DNA of 64,000 nt from Sphingomonas aquatilis (GCF_014196115.1 NZ_JACIDB010000011.1:1-64000); one strand, 5' to 3'. Counted from the stretch's first letter, positions 1 through 8,738 are shown. Notes: generated from the letters alone by a model not told the origin. A program made the numbers and translations.

Positions 1-761
1 GCGCGCTCGACGCGCCCCTTGGCTTGCGGCGAGTTGGCGCAGATGATCTCGATGTTGAGCGCGTGCAACGCCCGCCCGAGATGGGTCATGCCGTCCCCGT
101 TCGCCGAGGCCGTGTTGTTGCGAAACGCGCTGTGCTTGTCGGAGTAAAGGGCCACGGGTTTGCCATGGCGCTCGATATAGCTGCGCGTCGCCCGCATATA
201 CGAGAAGGTGCTCTCGCTCTCCACCATCTCCAGGTGCATCAGCTCGCTGGTCGCATCGTCGATATAGACCAGCAGCGTGCATTGCGGGCCCCGGTCCTCG
301 AACCACCAGTGTTTGGACCCGTCGACCTGGATCAGCTCGCCGCGGCAGTCCCGCCGATAACGCGGCTGGTACGGGCGAGGGCGGCGCGCTGCGCGGTCCT
401 TCCACAGCCCCGCTGCCATCATCATCTGCCGCAGCGTCTCGCACGAGATTCGGATGCCGTGCCGCTCGGCCAGATACTCGCGCGCGAGCGTCGGGCCGAA
501 GTCAGCATAGCGCTCGCGCACGATACCAACGACCTGGTCGCGGAAAGCGTCGCTGAACCGCCTGTTGCTCGGTCGCCCGCGCTTGCGCGACACGAGGCCG
601 GCCGCGCCGTCTCGTCGAAAGCGCTTGAGCAGGCGGTACAGCTGACTGCGCTCCAGGCCCAGCAGCGCCATGGCATCGACCGGCCGGATCTCACCGCGGT
701 CGAGCCGCATCAGCGTATCGAACCGGCTCACTTCGGCAGCACTCATTGTCAGCACCGTCAT
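1..761 (-). CDS. ISNCY-type DDE transposase, C-terminus cut by window edge
   Basis: Read on the minus strand from an ATG at 761 there is an open frame running off the left edge. An N-terminal helix-turn-helix part, with a segment SQLYRLLKRFRRDGAAGL, is followed by an integrase-like core. The core carries QVDGSKHWWFED (first Asp), YSDKHSAFR (second Asp) and PQAKGRVER (candidate Glu), a DDE layout typical of ISNCY-group transposases. An alternative ATG lies at 746. Longer open frames on the other strand here are shadows. The terminal inverted repeat could not be fixed and the far end of the element lies outside the window. Family assignment is from motif memory only. Confidence 0.8.
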   Translation of the reverse strand, partial: MTVLTMSAAEVSRFDTLMRLDRGEIRPVDAMALLGLERSQLYRLLKRFRRDGAAGLVSRKRGRPSNRRFSDAFRDQVVGIVRERYADFGPTLAREYLAERHGIRISCETLRQMMMAAGLWKDRAARRPRPYQPRYRRDCRGELIQVDGSKHWWFEDRGPQCTLLVYIDDATSELMHLEMVESESTFSYMRATRSYIERHGKPVALYSDKHSAFRNNTASANGDGMTHLGRALHALNIEIICANSPQAKGRVER

Positions 762-1040
762 CGCTCACACATCCTCGATGTCCGAGGATGGTTATGGCAC
801 CGGAGGCCCGCTTCAGAACGGCTGTGCCTTCTCTAAATTGCGGGAGTGTGCCATTTGTACGTTGCGTCTACAATCCGCCAGTCCGATAATATATCTTATG
901 TAAAATGAGGTTTTCTCTGAGCGCGCCAATGAGTGAACAGATCGCGACGCCGTTCCCATCAGATTGCACGCTACATGCTTGTGCGGTAGCACCAATTTGA
1001 GCGAACAGCGCACTGCTGGCGTGGTCCTGGGCTAAGCCGC

Positions 1041-2024
1041 ATGAACAATCGAGAGACGGAACTCACGTCAATTGCACTGGCGCGTCAAGCGCTGAATGTT
1101 TTGGACGATAACGGAAACGGATCAAGCCTGTTTGCCTGCAAGCTGGCGGAAGCGCTGGACCATGCCGAAGCCGATCGTGTCGGCGATCAAGTGCTAACAC
1201 AGGACGTGAGCGCCGGTGCCAGCGGCTCAGCTCTTTTTAGGGTTGATGCTCATTCTCGTGAGTTGGTCGCTTCGGACGGGTCCCGTCTCGTGATCAACCC
1301 TGAAGCTATCGTGCAGGTTCGGGGGGTCGAGGCCACGACCACTGTGTCGCTGGTTGACGGCTCCGAGGTACGGATCAGCGGTGATCTTGCGCAAGTGGCG
1401 CCGGCTTTGGGCTTGCCATCTGTCGCCCTATCCCAATCCGTTGATTACGTCTCCGCGAGTACCGCACGTCACCAGTTGCGCAACCTCCTTGCGATCGTCT
1501 CCGCGATAACAAATCAAGTTCTCGACGAGGATCGACCCTTGATCGACAAGGCTCGGGATCTCGCCGCGCGGACTGCGATGCTGAGCAGCATCGGCGATCT
1601 TCTCCTGCAGCCGCAATCGCATTCTACGGATCTGCAGGTCCTTGTGTCTCGCCTCATGAACGTTGTCGGTGACAAGCGCTGCAAGGTAACTGGTCCATCA
1701 GTGCTGGTCGGTCCTGGCGCCGCGGTGACGCTTGGCCTGGCGCTTCACGAGCTGCACGTTCACTCATTCAGGACCGGGGCCTTGAGCAGCAGGAATGGCT
1801 ACGTCGAGATCAGCTGGAGCGCCAACGATGTCGAGGCGTCTTACTTATGGCTGCAATGGGCCGATCGCGACGGACCGCAGATGAGGGCACCACTTTCAGC
1901 TTGGAGCGACCGCTTGCTAAGCGTGGCAACGCCGCGTCGTCTCGGTGGGCAATGCGGGATACAGGAGCTACCGTCCGGCCTCGTCTGGTCCCTCCATGCG
2001 CCACTAGAGCGCCTCGCCACCTGA
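1041..2024 (+). CDS. HWE-type histidine kinase-like protein, degenerate N-box
   Basis: A 327-residue soluble protein. Its middle holds an H-box resembling HWE/HisKA_2 kinases (ARHQLRNLLAIVSAI, around residues 143-157). Further on is LALHELHVHSFRTGALS, which aligns by eye with the HWE N-box HELATNAxKYGALS. The Asn that normally contacts Mg-ATP is replaced by His, so phosphotransfer from ATP is doubtful. The first 130 residues have no recognised sensor domain. It could be a phosphotransfer or scaffold protein of the general stress response, where HWE kinases act on PhyR. No PhyR, NepR or EcfG gene is visible nearby. It stands alone on the + strand. Confidence 0.6.
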   Translation: MNNRETELTSIALARQALNVLDDNGNGSSLFACKLAEALDHAEADRVGDQVLTQDVSAGASGSALFRVDAHSRELVASDGSRLVINPEAIVQVRGVEATTTVSLVDGSEVRISGDLAQVAPALGLPSVALSQSVDYVSASTARHQLRNLLAIVSAITNQVLDEDRPLIDKARDLAARTAMLSSIGDLLLQPQSHSTDLQVLVSRLMNVVGDKRCKVTGPSVLVGPGAAVTLGLALHELHVHSFRTGALSSRNGYVEISWSANDVEASYLWLQWADRDGPQMRAPLSAWSDRLLSVATPRRLGGQCGIQELPSGLVWSLHAPLERLAT

Positions 2025-2036
2025 AAGTCTGATTTG

Positions 2037-2225
2037 TTAGTGGCGTTCCTTCGATGCCTGGCTCGTCTGCTCCAGGAGCGCCTCAACTGCCGCGCTGCTG
2101 ATCCGCTCCGCTGTCTTGAGCGCTGCGGCAGGCTTGAGGCTCACATTGACTGCGTCCGGACCGCTCACGTCGACGACGCCGTTGTTCGCGGTTGCTGCCG
2201 AGGCCTCATCATGGACCTCTTTCAT
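2037..2225 (-). CDS. Small Ala-rich hypothetical protein
   Basis: A 62-residue protein starting MKEVHDEASAATANN. The start at 2225 is chosen because a strong AAGGAG ribosome site lies about 8 bases upstream; a longer frame from 2267 lacks one. The C-terminal half (KPAAALKTAERISSAAVEAL) should be helical. No signal peptide or membrane segment is seen and no family is recognised. It lies just downstream of, and convergent with, the HWE-like kinase gene. Confidence 0.6.
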   Translation of the reverse strand: MKEVHDEASAATANNGVVDVSGPDAVNVSLKPAAALKTAERISSAAVEALLEQTSQASKERH

Positions 2226-2316
2226 CTCAATTCTCCTTTCCGCAACGATCAACGCTGGCAGGAGCACTCAGGTCCAAGAGCGGCCACGATCGGTCACGTT
2301 TGCCTGATTGCGGGGT

Positions 2317-3234
2317 CTACTCGTTCCCCGTCATCAAGGTTGACGTAAGGGATAGCTCTGGCCGAAGGCGATCTGGAGTAACCACCACAGTGGTCCCCGG
2401 ACCCGCTGCATCCAGCACGCGGGCGCTAAAGTCGGGATCGACCCCGATCACGTCCGGCCCGAGATCGGGTACGACGGCCCTCCCCGAGCCTGGCAGGTCG
2501 AGGCGCAGCCAACGGCCGTCGACCTGCCGCTGGTAAGCGACCGGGCCCGTGACGTTGCCCGTCAACGTCACGGGCGCCGCCCCAATCTCCTTTCCGTCGC
2601 GAATGACCCGCACCTCACGATCAGTCGTGCTCACTACGACCGAAAGGGCAGCGGCACCTCTCTTCTCCGCCTTCCAGAGGGTAGGCTCGATCCGATCAGG
2701 CAGGAGCGGCGCCGCTTCCGTAGCCGCCATCACCGGCATCGTATCAAGCCGCGTGACGACCACCATCATGCCCAGTCGGCTTTCGGCGAAGAGCAAGCGC
2801 GCGAACGCCTCCGGCAGGCGGATGCAGCCGTGGGAGGCCGGATAGCCAGGAAGAGCGCCGCCGTGCAGCGCGATGCCGTCCCAGGTCAGGCGTTGCATGA
2901 ACGGCATGGGCGCGTTGTTGTACAAGTTGGAGCGGTGGTCCGCTTCCTTCTGCAGGATTGTATAGACGCCCGGCGGTGTCTCGTGCCCGGGCCGACCGGA
3001 CGACACCGTGGTGATGCCGATCGGTATGCCGTTGCGGTACACCGTCGCTCGCTGCGTCCTGAGGTTCACGACCATGATCATGGGACCGCTGGGTGCAACC
3101 TGCGGGGCCCAGAGATACTGGCCCGGTCGAAGCCGCGCCGCAGCTTGCGCCACGGTGCCGGCGGTCAGCGCAGGCGCTTCCGGCACGGACGCGAGCATAA
3201 GAAGGAAGGCAATAGACAACATGGAATGGACCAT
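2317..3234 (-). CDS. L,D-transpeptidase (YkuD fold), exported
   Basis: A 305-residue periplasmic enzyme that forms or edits 3-3 cross-links or protein-peptidoglycan links. An N-terminal signal peptide (residues about 1-22, SIAFLLMLASVPEAPA) precedes the YkuD domain near residues 48-165. The conserved signature is present: HGGALPGYPASHGCIR, with the catalytic Cys in SHGCIR and the preceding His. The remaining C-terminal ~140 residues, after the catalytic domain, form an extra domain of unknown role. It is transcribed alone on the minus strand, downstream of the FixLJ operon but 79 bases beyond its last gene. Confidence 0.9.
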   Translation of the reverse strand: MVHSMLSIAFLLMLASVPEAPALTAGTVAQAAARLRPGQYLWAPQVAPSGPMIMVVNLRTQRATVYRNGIPIGITTVSSGRPGHETPPGVYTILQKEADHRSNLYNNAPMPFMQRLTWDGIALHGGALPGYPASHGCIRLPEAFARLLFAESRLGMMVVVTRLDTMPVMAATEAAPLLPDRIEPTLWKAEKRGAAALSVVVSTTDREVRVIRDGKEIGAAPVTLTGNVTGPVAYQRQVDGRWLRLDLPGSGRAVVPDLGPDVIGVDPDFSARVLDAAGPGTTVVVTPDRLRPELSLTSTLMTGNE

Positions 3235-3313
3235 CGACCGAAGCCGGGTCGTGGCCTATCCGTATCTTCCCTCAGTCTACCGCGAAATCACCCCGTGCCG
3301 CGTGGGCGATCGC

Positions 3314-3676
3314 TCAGCGTGAGAGCGCGCCGAGCAGTTCGTGTCGGCGGAGCGGCTTTTCGAGAACAGCATTGAAACCGCTCGCGAGCGCCGCATCCTT
3401 CAGCCCGGCGCTGGGGTGTCCGGTGACCAGAACGGCTCGTCCGCACCAGCCACGTCGCTGCAGCGCCCGGAGAACGCCGATCCCATCCCCATCAGGCAGC
3501 TGGTAGTCCGCCACCAGCAGGCCTACGGAGGCGAGGTCGTCGCCCGCAACGCTCGCCTGCGCCGTGCCGTAGGCGCGCACGTCATACCCGCGCCAGTGCA
3601 GCAGCAGCTGTAACGATCGGCGGACGGCCTGGTCGTCCTCAACGATGACGGCGAGCGCTCGGGGGTTCTGTTCCAT
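3314..3676 (-). CDS. Single-domain response regulator
   Basis: A 120-residue CheY-like receiver without output domain. The acidic pair EDD is near residue 13, the phospho-acceptor Asp lies in VADYQLPDGDG around residue 57, the Thr in VLVTGHPSA near 85 and the Lys in VLEKPL near 106. It follows fixJ by 34 bases on the same strand, so it is probably the last gene of the channel-fixL-fixJ operon. It may compete for phosphate from FixL or act as a phosphate sink, as lone receivers beside FixL do in rhizobia; that role is inferred. Confidence 0.85.
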   Translation of the reverse strand: MEQNPRALAVIVEDDQAVRRSLQLLLHWRGYDVRAYGTAQASVAGDDLASVGLLVADYQLPDGDGIGVLRALQRRGWCGRAVLVTGHPSAGLKDAALASGFNAVLEKPLRRHELLGALSR

Positions 3677-3710
3677 CGAGCCACCCTGCCCTCGTTATGG
3701 CGACAACGCT

Positions 3711-4343
3711 CTACGTAGATGTACGAGCTTCCCCTCCGAGGCCGGCCGCGAAGGCAAGCCGAAGCGCCTCGGACAAGCTGTGAACACCGAGCTTGGTCAT
3801 GAGATTGGCCCGGTGCACCTCGACCGTCCTGGGCGAAATGCCGAGATCGAAGGCGATAGTTTTATTCGGCAGACCATCGGCAAGCCCGCGCAGAACGTCC
3901 TGCTCGCGGGGCGTCAGCGCGGCGATGCGCGTGGCAGCCTCCTGCGCCGAGGCAGCGGCCGCATCATGCCGGTCGAAGATCGCGAAACCGGCGGCGAGTG
4001 CGCGCAGCAGCGACGCCTTGTCGAACGGCTTTTCCAGAAAGTCGACAGCGCCCGCCTTCATCGCCTGAACGGCGATAGGCACGTCGCCATGTCCGGTCAG
4101 GATCACCACCGGCCAGCCGACGCCGCGCTGCGCCATCTGCTGCTGGACCTCAAGCCCGTCGATCTCGGGCATGCGGACGTCGAGCAGCACGCACCCAGGC
4201 TCCGCCGCTTTGACCTCCTTGAGGAAGGCTACGCCCGAGGCATGGCTCTGCACGTCGAAGCCCGAGGTGCGGAGCAGAAAGCCGACCGAGCGGCGGACGG
4301 CATCCTCATCATCGACAACATGGACGAGCCGGCGCTCGCTCAT
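3711..4343 (-). CDS. fixJ: FixJ-family response regulator
   Basis: A 210-residue two-domain regulator. The receiver (1-120) has the DDE acidic pocket near residues 10-13, Asp in LLDVRMPEIDG and Lys in FLEKPF. A LuxR/FixJ HTH at about 140-200 contains LTPREQDVLRGLADG and SPRTVEVHRANLMTKL. Its ATG overlaps the fixL stop as ATGA, so the two are translationally coupled. By family knowledge FixL phosphorylates FixJ when oxygen is low, and FixJ then activates fixK/fnr-type genes. The Crp/Fnr gene 3 kb away is a plausible target. Confidence 0.9.
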   Translation of the reverse strand: MSERRLVHVVDDEDAVRRSVGFLLRTSGFDVQSHASGVAFLKEVKAAEPGCVLLDVRMPEIDGLEVQQQMAQRGVGWPVVILTGHGDVPIAVQAMKAGAVDFLEKPFDKASLLRALAAGFAIFDRHDAAAASAQEAATRIAALTPREQDVLRGLADGLPNKTIAFDLGISPRTVEVHRANLMTKLGVHSLSEALRLAFAAGLGGEARTST

Positions 4344-5830
4344 ACCTCGTCCCCTTCCGACGCAGCCGGTAGCGTAAAGTAGAAGGCCGCGCCCTTGTCC
4401 GTGCCGGGCTCCGCCCAGATGCGTCCGCCATGCGCCTCCACGATGGTCCGGCAGATGGACAGGCCCAGGCCCATGCCGTCCTGCTTGCTCGACGTGAAGG
4501 CCTGAAAGAGCCGTGGTGCGATTGCTGGATCCAACCCCGGGCCTGTGTCCGTGATCCCGATACGCACATGAGCGCCGTCGCGGATCGTGGACGTCGTGAT
4601 GTCGCTGACCTCGCCGTTGCCCAGCGCCTCCACCGCATTGCGGAGCAGATTGACGAGCACCTGCTGGATCTGGACGCGGTCTGCGAGCACATGACTGGCC
4701 GCCGGGTCGAGCGACACGAAACTGCGCACGCCGCGCTCGCGCGCGCCGGTAAGCCCGAGCCGGATCGCATCCTCAATGAGGGACGGTACAGGCTCGATGC
4801 GACGCTCGGTCTCGCCGCGGGCTACGAACTCGCGCAGCCGCCGCACGATGCGGCCGGCGCGGAGCGCCTCGTTGGCGGACTCGCCGACCGCCTCGGCCAG
4901 AAGCTCTCTGGGCGCATCCTCCGCGTCCAGCAGGTCACGCGCCGCCTCCAGGTAATTGGCGATCGCGGTCAGCGGCTGGTTCAGCTCGTGCGCGAGTGTC
5001 GAGGCCATGGTCCCCATCGCGCTCAACCGTGAAACATGGATCAGCTCGCCCTGCAACTCCTTCAACCGCAACTCGGCGCGTTGCTGGTCCGACAGGTCGC
5101 GGATGAAGCCGGTGAAGATCCTGCCGTTGGCGCCGTGAGCCTCCCCGACCGACAGCTCCATCGGGAACTCGGTGCCGTCCTTGCGCTGCCCGACGACGAT
5201 GCGGCCGATGCCGATGATCCGTCGCTCGCCGGTCTCGAGATAATGACCGATGTAGCGATCGTGCCGCGCCCGGTGGTCGCCGGGCATCAGCAGGCTGACG
5301 TTGCGGCCGAGGACCTCTGTTTCCCCGTAGCCGAACAGGCGCTCGGCCGCGGCGCTGAACGACTGGATCAGCCCCCGCTCGTCGATCACGACCATGGCGT
5401 CCGGCACAGTCGCGAGCACCGAGCGCATATGCGCCTCGCTCTCGGCCAGCATGTGCTCGGCCGCGCGCCGCCCCGTGACGTCGGCGATCATCAGTCCGTA
5501 GCCGCGGAGCTTCTGGCCGTCGAACACGGGCGCGACCGTGATATCGGCGAGGAACTCCGAACCGTCCGCACGCTTGCACCAGTCTTCCAGCCGAACAGTG
5601 ATGCTTGCGCCGGCTTGTGGCCATCGACCGCTCGCCGCTGGCCAGAAGGCGTCGATACTGCGCCCGACCGCTTCGCTCCTCGGCGTGCCGAGCAGCCGCT
5701 CCGCTCCCTCGCCCCAATAGGTCAGCGTTCCGTCGGGCGCCGCCAGCAACAGGGCGCGGTCGGTCACGCTCGCAACGAACAGCGCCAGGTCCTCCGCGGT
5801 CGCGGCGGGGGTGGTCTCGGCGTTGATCAC
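4340..5830 (-). CDS. fixL: FixL-type haem-PAS oxygen sensor kinase
   Basis: 496 residues with a GTG start at 5830, overlapping the stop of the channel gene (GTGA). The first PAS domain is near 15-125 and the second near 137-255. PAS2 contains HDRYIGHYLETG and IIGIGR, matching the FixL segment with the proximal haem His and the haem-pocket Arg. The transmitter follows: H-box with LAHELNQPLTAI near 283, N-box NLLRNAVEAL, G-box DTGPGL. No membrane segments are present, unlike Sinorhizobium FixL but like Bradyrhizobium FixL. It senses O2 and phosphorylates FixJ. An upstream in-frame extension to 5953 is unlikely because it lies inside the channel gene. Confidence 0.9.
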   Translation of the reverse strand: MINAETTPAATAEDLALFVASVTDRALLLAAPDGTLTYWGEGAERLLGTPRSEAVGRSIDAFWPAASGRWPQAGASITVRLEDWCKRADGSEFLADITVAPVFDGQKLRGYGLMIADVTGRRAAEHMLAESEAHMRSVLATVPDAMVVIDERGLIQSFSAAAERLFGYGETEVLGRNVSLLMPGDHRARHDRYIGHYLETGERRIIGIGRIVVGQRKDGTEFPMELSVGEAHGANGRIFTGFIRDLSDQQRAELRLKELQGELIHVSRLSAMGTMASTLAHELNQPLTAIANYLEAARDLLDAEDAPRELLAEAVGESANEALRAGRIVRRLREFVARGETERRIEPVPSLIEDAIRLGLTGARERGVRSFVSLDPAASHVLADRVQIQQVLVNLLRNAVEALGNGEVSDITTSTIRDGAHVRIGITDTGPGLDPAIAPRLFQAFTSSKQDGMGLGLSICRTIVEAHGGRIWAEPGTDKGAAFYFTLPAASEGDEV

Positions 5831-6273
5831 TGCGTGTTCTCGATCTCGGATTCCAGCCAGCGGATGCGGCCCACGATGGCGACGAAGAAGGCGGTTGACC
5901 AGCCCAGCAGGATGATGCCGTTCGCACTTTCGATGGCGCCGAGCACCCGCCATCCCGGCGCAAGGACCACATCGCCATAGCCGACCGTCGTGTAGGACGC
6001 GGTCGAGAAGTAGAGGGCCGCTTCAAGAGAGGGCAACGCTCCGACGAACAGATAGAAGCCGGCATAGAGCCAAATCTCTATGCCATGCAGGACAAAGAGG
6101 CCGGTCGCCGCGCCCACGATAGCCAGGCCTTCCCATATCAGCCTCGCATCGGCCGGCCGCCGGCGCCGATGCAGGCGCAGCAGCAGCATCAGCGCGGCGA
6201 TACCCATCAGGTGAACCGCGCACGTGATGGCGACCAGCATGGTGGCCGCGGCAAGTTCAACGAGGAGCTGCAT
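5827..6273 (-). CDS. Two-TM potassium-channel-like protein
   Basis: A 148-residue membrane protein. Two N-terminal membrane helices (about 7-35 and 47-72) precede a pore region with the selectivity-filter signature TVGYGD (SYTTVGYGDVV) and a final helix near 112-135. This layout fits Ion_trans_2 (KcsA-like) channels. No cytoplasmic RCK domain follows. Its stop overlaps the GTG of fixL, so channel, oxygen-sensor kinase and regulator are co-translated. The context suggests K+ flux or membrane potential is tied to the oxygen response; this link is inference. Confidence 0.85.
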   Translation of the reverse strand: MQLLVELAAATMLVAITCAVHLMGIAALMLLLRLHRRRRPADARLIWEGLAIVGAATGLFVLHGIEIWLYAGFYLFVGALPSLEAALYFSTASYTTVGYGDVVLAPGWRVLGAIESANGIILLGWSTAFFVAIVGRIRWLESEIENTQ

Positions 6274-6341
6274 CGGTGACGGTTGTCACGGGCGACAGCG
6301 AGATACTGCCGCCCGCGACGTTCTCGTCCTTCCCTGATCCT

Positions 6342-7151
6342 TTAGCGGTGGTGGACGAGCAGCAGGGGTACCCGGCACCGCTTCAGCATGCCCTGCGTCG
6401 CGCCACCGAAGATCGTCTCCATCGTGCGAGCGTGGCCATAAGCGCCCATGACGACCAGGTCATAGTGACCCATTTCGGCTTCGCACCGGAGCGCGACGTC
6501 CACCCGGTCGATGCCGATCGGCTCCCTCTTGATCACGGGTTCGATCCCATGCCGCGAGAGGTAGCGGGCCGCATCCTCGATCGGCGTGTCCATCGACTTG
6601 TCGTCGGCATAGTAGAGCGTGACGCAGCGGGCGAGCGACAGGAGCGGCATGGCCGCAGTCAGCGCCGCCTCCGCGTCCGGCGAGCCGTCCCAAGCGACGA
6701 TCGCGCGACCCCGCACATCGAGCTTGCGAGAAGCCGGAGGTACGGCGAGCACGGGTTTGCCGGTGTGCACCAGCAGATCGCCGATCACGTCCCGCATGCG
6801 CGGGAGAAGCTTGCCGTCCTCGTCCGTGCTGAGCACGATCAGGTCCGTCATTCGCGCCCGAGCTTCGATCGTCTGCGACAGAAAGCCGGTCGTCTCTGTC
6901 CAGTCGAACGGGACGTCCTCGCGCTCGAGCCGCGCCCGCATCCGGACACCGTGAAGGGTCTCGCTCTCCTGCTCCTCGGCGAGCAGAAGGCCGCCGACGC
7001 CCATCGCCACATAGTCGCCCATCACCTCGGGGATGATCGTCAGGTCGAGACAGGTGAGATGCCCGCCCACCGCGCGCGCAACGTCGAGAGCCGACTGGTA
7101 CCGGGCCTCCTGTCCTTCATCGCCGTGGATCAGCAGCAGGATGTTCTTCAT
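6342..7151 (-). CDS. Universal stress protein, tandem Usp domains
   Basis: 269 residues holding two Usp folds. The first starts MKNILLLIHGDEGQEARY; the second starts near residue 150 (GRAIVAWDGSPDAEAALTA). The C-terminal ATP-binding signature GAYGHARTMETIFGGATQG matches Gx2Gx9G(S/T). Tandem Usp proteins are often induced under oxygen limitation by FixLJ/FNR-type regulators in alphaproteobacteria, which suits its place between fixLJ and the Crp/Fnr gene. It is a single gene with no clear regulator box upstream. Confidence 0.88.
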   Translation of the reverse strand: MKNILLLIHGDEGQEARYQSALDVARAVGGHLTCLDLTIIPEVMGDYVAMGVGGLLLAEEQESETLHGVRMRARLEREDVPFDWTETTGFLSQTIEARARMTDLIVLSTDEDGKLLPRMRDVIGDLLVHTGKPVLAVPPASRKLDVRGRAIVAWDGSPDAEAALTAAMPLLSLARCVTLYYADDKSMDTPIEDAARYLSRHGIEPVIKREPIGIDRVDVALRCEAEMGHYDLVVMGAYGHARTMETIFGGATQGMLKRCRVPLLLVHHR

Positions 7152-7223
7152 GGGTTCCCTCCTCTAGCCTGGATCGATGCTAGGAGGGCGACCGCGGCGC
7201 CAATATCCGCAATGTTCCGGATG

Positions 7224-7919
7224 TCAGGCCGCGCGCTGGCGAAGGCACGCCTCGTCCTCGACGCGGAAATGCTTCACCGACAAGGTGATCAGGCCTCTGG
7301 CCTTGAGCTTGCTCAGCTCGCGGCTGACTGTCTCGAGCGAGAGCCCCAGAAGGTCGCCCATCTGCTGTCGGGTGAGGGGAAACGCGACGTTGTCCTCTGG
7401 CGATCGTTCCGCAAACTCGACTAGCAGGCTGGCAACCCGCTCACCGGCCGACTTGCGGCCGAGCAACAGCATCCATCGACGCGCCCTGTCGAGCTCGTCC
7501 AGGGCGCGCAGCAGCAGTGCATGCTCGACCTCCGGGTGGGTTGCGGCGAACTGCTCGAAGGCCGGTCGCCCCAAAACGCAAAGCCGGGTCTGTCCGAGCG
7601 CTGTGACGGAATAGCTGCTCCGTGTACCGAACGGCCTGCCGACCACGTCCCCCATGCCGGCAAGTCCCAGAATCTGCTCGCGTCCATCGGCGAGCGACGC
7701 GGTCAGCTTAAGGACTCCGGACACGACGAAGCCGACGAGCAGCGTGTCGTCATCCTCCCAGACCAGCGTCTCGCCGCGCGCGAGCGTGATCGGGCGGGCG
7801 AGCCGGTCGAACTCGCGTGCCGCCTCCGGCGAGAAGTTGCTGCAGAGCGAACGGCTGCGGGCAGCGCAGCCCATGCAACGCGATGAGAGTGTCGACTGAG
7901 CGGCGGCCAATTGCATCAT
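7224..7919 (-). CDS. FNR-type Crp-family transcription regulator
   Basis: 231 residues from an ATG at 7919, with GGAAGGGAAG upstream; a longer GTG start is less likely. An N-terminal cysteine cluster CMGCAARSRSLC (Cys-x2-Cys-x7-Cys) and a lone central Cys in QTRLCVLGRP can supply four ligands for an oxygen-labile 4Fe-4S cluster, as in FNR/FnrN. A cyclic-nucleotide-binding-fold domain is followed by an HTH with LTRQQMGDLLGLSLETVSREL. The E-x-x-S-R recognition motif (ETVSRE) predicts binding to TTGAC/T-N4-G/ATCAA. Such boxes lie at 10164 and 13103 and a weaker one at 7991, so this is the likely local activator. Confidence 0.9.
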   Translation of the reverse strand: MMQLAAAQSTLSSRCMGCAARSRSLCSNFSPEAAREFDRLARPITLARGETLVWEDDDTLLVGFVVSGVLKLTASLADGREQILGLAGMGDVVGRPFGTRSSYSVTALGQTRLCVLGRPAFEQFAATHPEVEHALLLRALDELDRARRWMLLLGRKSAGERVASLLVEFAERSPEDNVAFPLTRQQMGDLLGLSLETVSRELSKLKARGLITLSVKHFRVEDEACLRQRAA

Positions 7920-7990
7920 ACTTCCCTTCCCCACCGCCGATAAGGAGCTGCCGCGCCCTCGGGCATAAGGGATTGTACGAAGGTCCCGGG

Positions 7991-8004
7991 TTGTCGCAGG
8001 TCAA
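7991..8004. promoter_or_regulatory. Imperfect FNR/FixK box upstream of ompW
   Basis: TTGTCGCAGGTCAA has one full half-site (GTCAA) and one half-site with a mismatch (TTGTC instead of TTGAC). It lies between the divergent fnr-type gene and ompW, 55 bases before the ompW start. E. coli ompW is FNR-regulated, which supports the idea, but the match is weak. Confidence 0.4.
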
Positions 8005-8058
8005 ATCGAGACCGGGAGATCAGGGACTAGCCGCGGAGCTCACTTCGAGGAGTCTCCC

Positions 8059-8715
8059 ATGCGCGCCTACCTGACCGCCGCCCTGTTCACCGCGGCATTG
8101 CTCACTCCCGGCATGGCCGCGGCGCAGACCGCCGCCGGCGACTGGCTGGTGCGCGTCCGCGGCATCGTGGTGTCGCCGACGGAGAGTTCCGGTGAGGTTT
8201 TCGGCCTTCCGGGCAGCCGGGTGGGCGTGACCGACAGCGTGATGCCCGAGGTTGATTTCACCTACATGGCGACCGACCACATCGGCGCGGAGCTGATCGT
8301 CGCCACGACGAAGCACAAGGCGACGGGGCGAGGCTCAATCGCCGCCATCGATACGGTTGCGAGTACGTGGGTGCTGCCGCCGACGCTGACCCTGCAATAC
8401 CATCTCGCGCCCACCGGCAAGATCCGGCCCTATGTGGGCGCCGGCGTCAATTACACGGTCTTCTATGCCGAGAATGCCAGCGACGCACTGGAAGGCGCGC
8501 TCGGGTCGACGAAGGTGCGCATGAGCGACAGCGCCGGTTACGCACTGCAGGCGGGCGTCGATGTCGACATCGGGCCTCGCACCTTCCTGAACGTCGACGT
8601 CAAGTACATCGACATTGACACCACGGCCCGGCTGACCACCGCCGCGGGGACGAACCGTGTGCGTGTCAGCATCGATCCGCTGGTAATCGGCGTCGGCGTC
8701 GGCATGCGCTTCTAA
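8059..8715 (+). CDS. ompW: OmpW-family outer membrane porin
   Basis: 218 residues. A signal peptide (MRAYLTAALFTAALLTPGMAAA, cleavage after AQ near residue 23) precedes an eight-strand beta-barrel. OmpW-type segments are present: GDWLVRVRGIVVSP at the start, LQYHLAP and RPYVGAGVNYTVFY in the middle, and DVKYIDID before a terminal GVGVGMRF ending in aromatic Phe as outer membrane proteins do. OmpW forms a small hydrophobic channel and is linked to anaerobic growth and stress in enterics. GGAG lies upstream of the ATG and a terminator follows the gene. Confidence 0.92.
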   Translation: MRAYLTAALFTAALLTPGMAAAQTAAGDWLVRVRGIVVSPTESSGEVFGLPGSRVGVTDSVMPEVDFTYMATDHIGAELIVATTKHKATGRGSIAAIDTVASTWVLPPTLTLQYHLAPTGKIRPYVGAGVNYTVFYAENASDALEGALGSTKVRMSDSAGYALQAGVDVDIGPRTFLNVDVKYIDIDTTARLTTAAGTNRVRVSIDPLVIGVGVGMRF

Positions 8716-8738
8716 CGCCCTTTCTCCGGCCGAACTCA

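Noticed and set aside
24..836. 270-codon + strand open frame
   Set aside because: Shadow of the transposase on the other strand; no family-like sequence and the minus frame carries DDE motifs.
6276..7424. 382-codon + strand open frame
   Set aside because: Antisense to the Usp gene and the end of the Fnr-type gene; Arg/His-rich chance reading.
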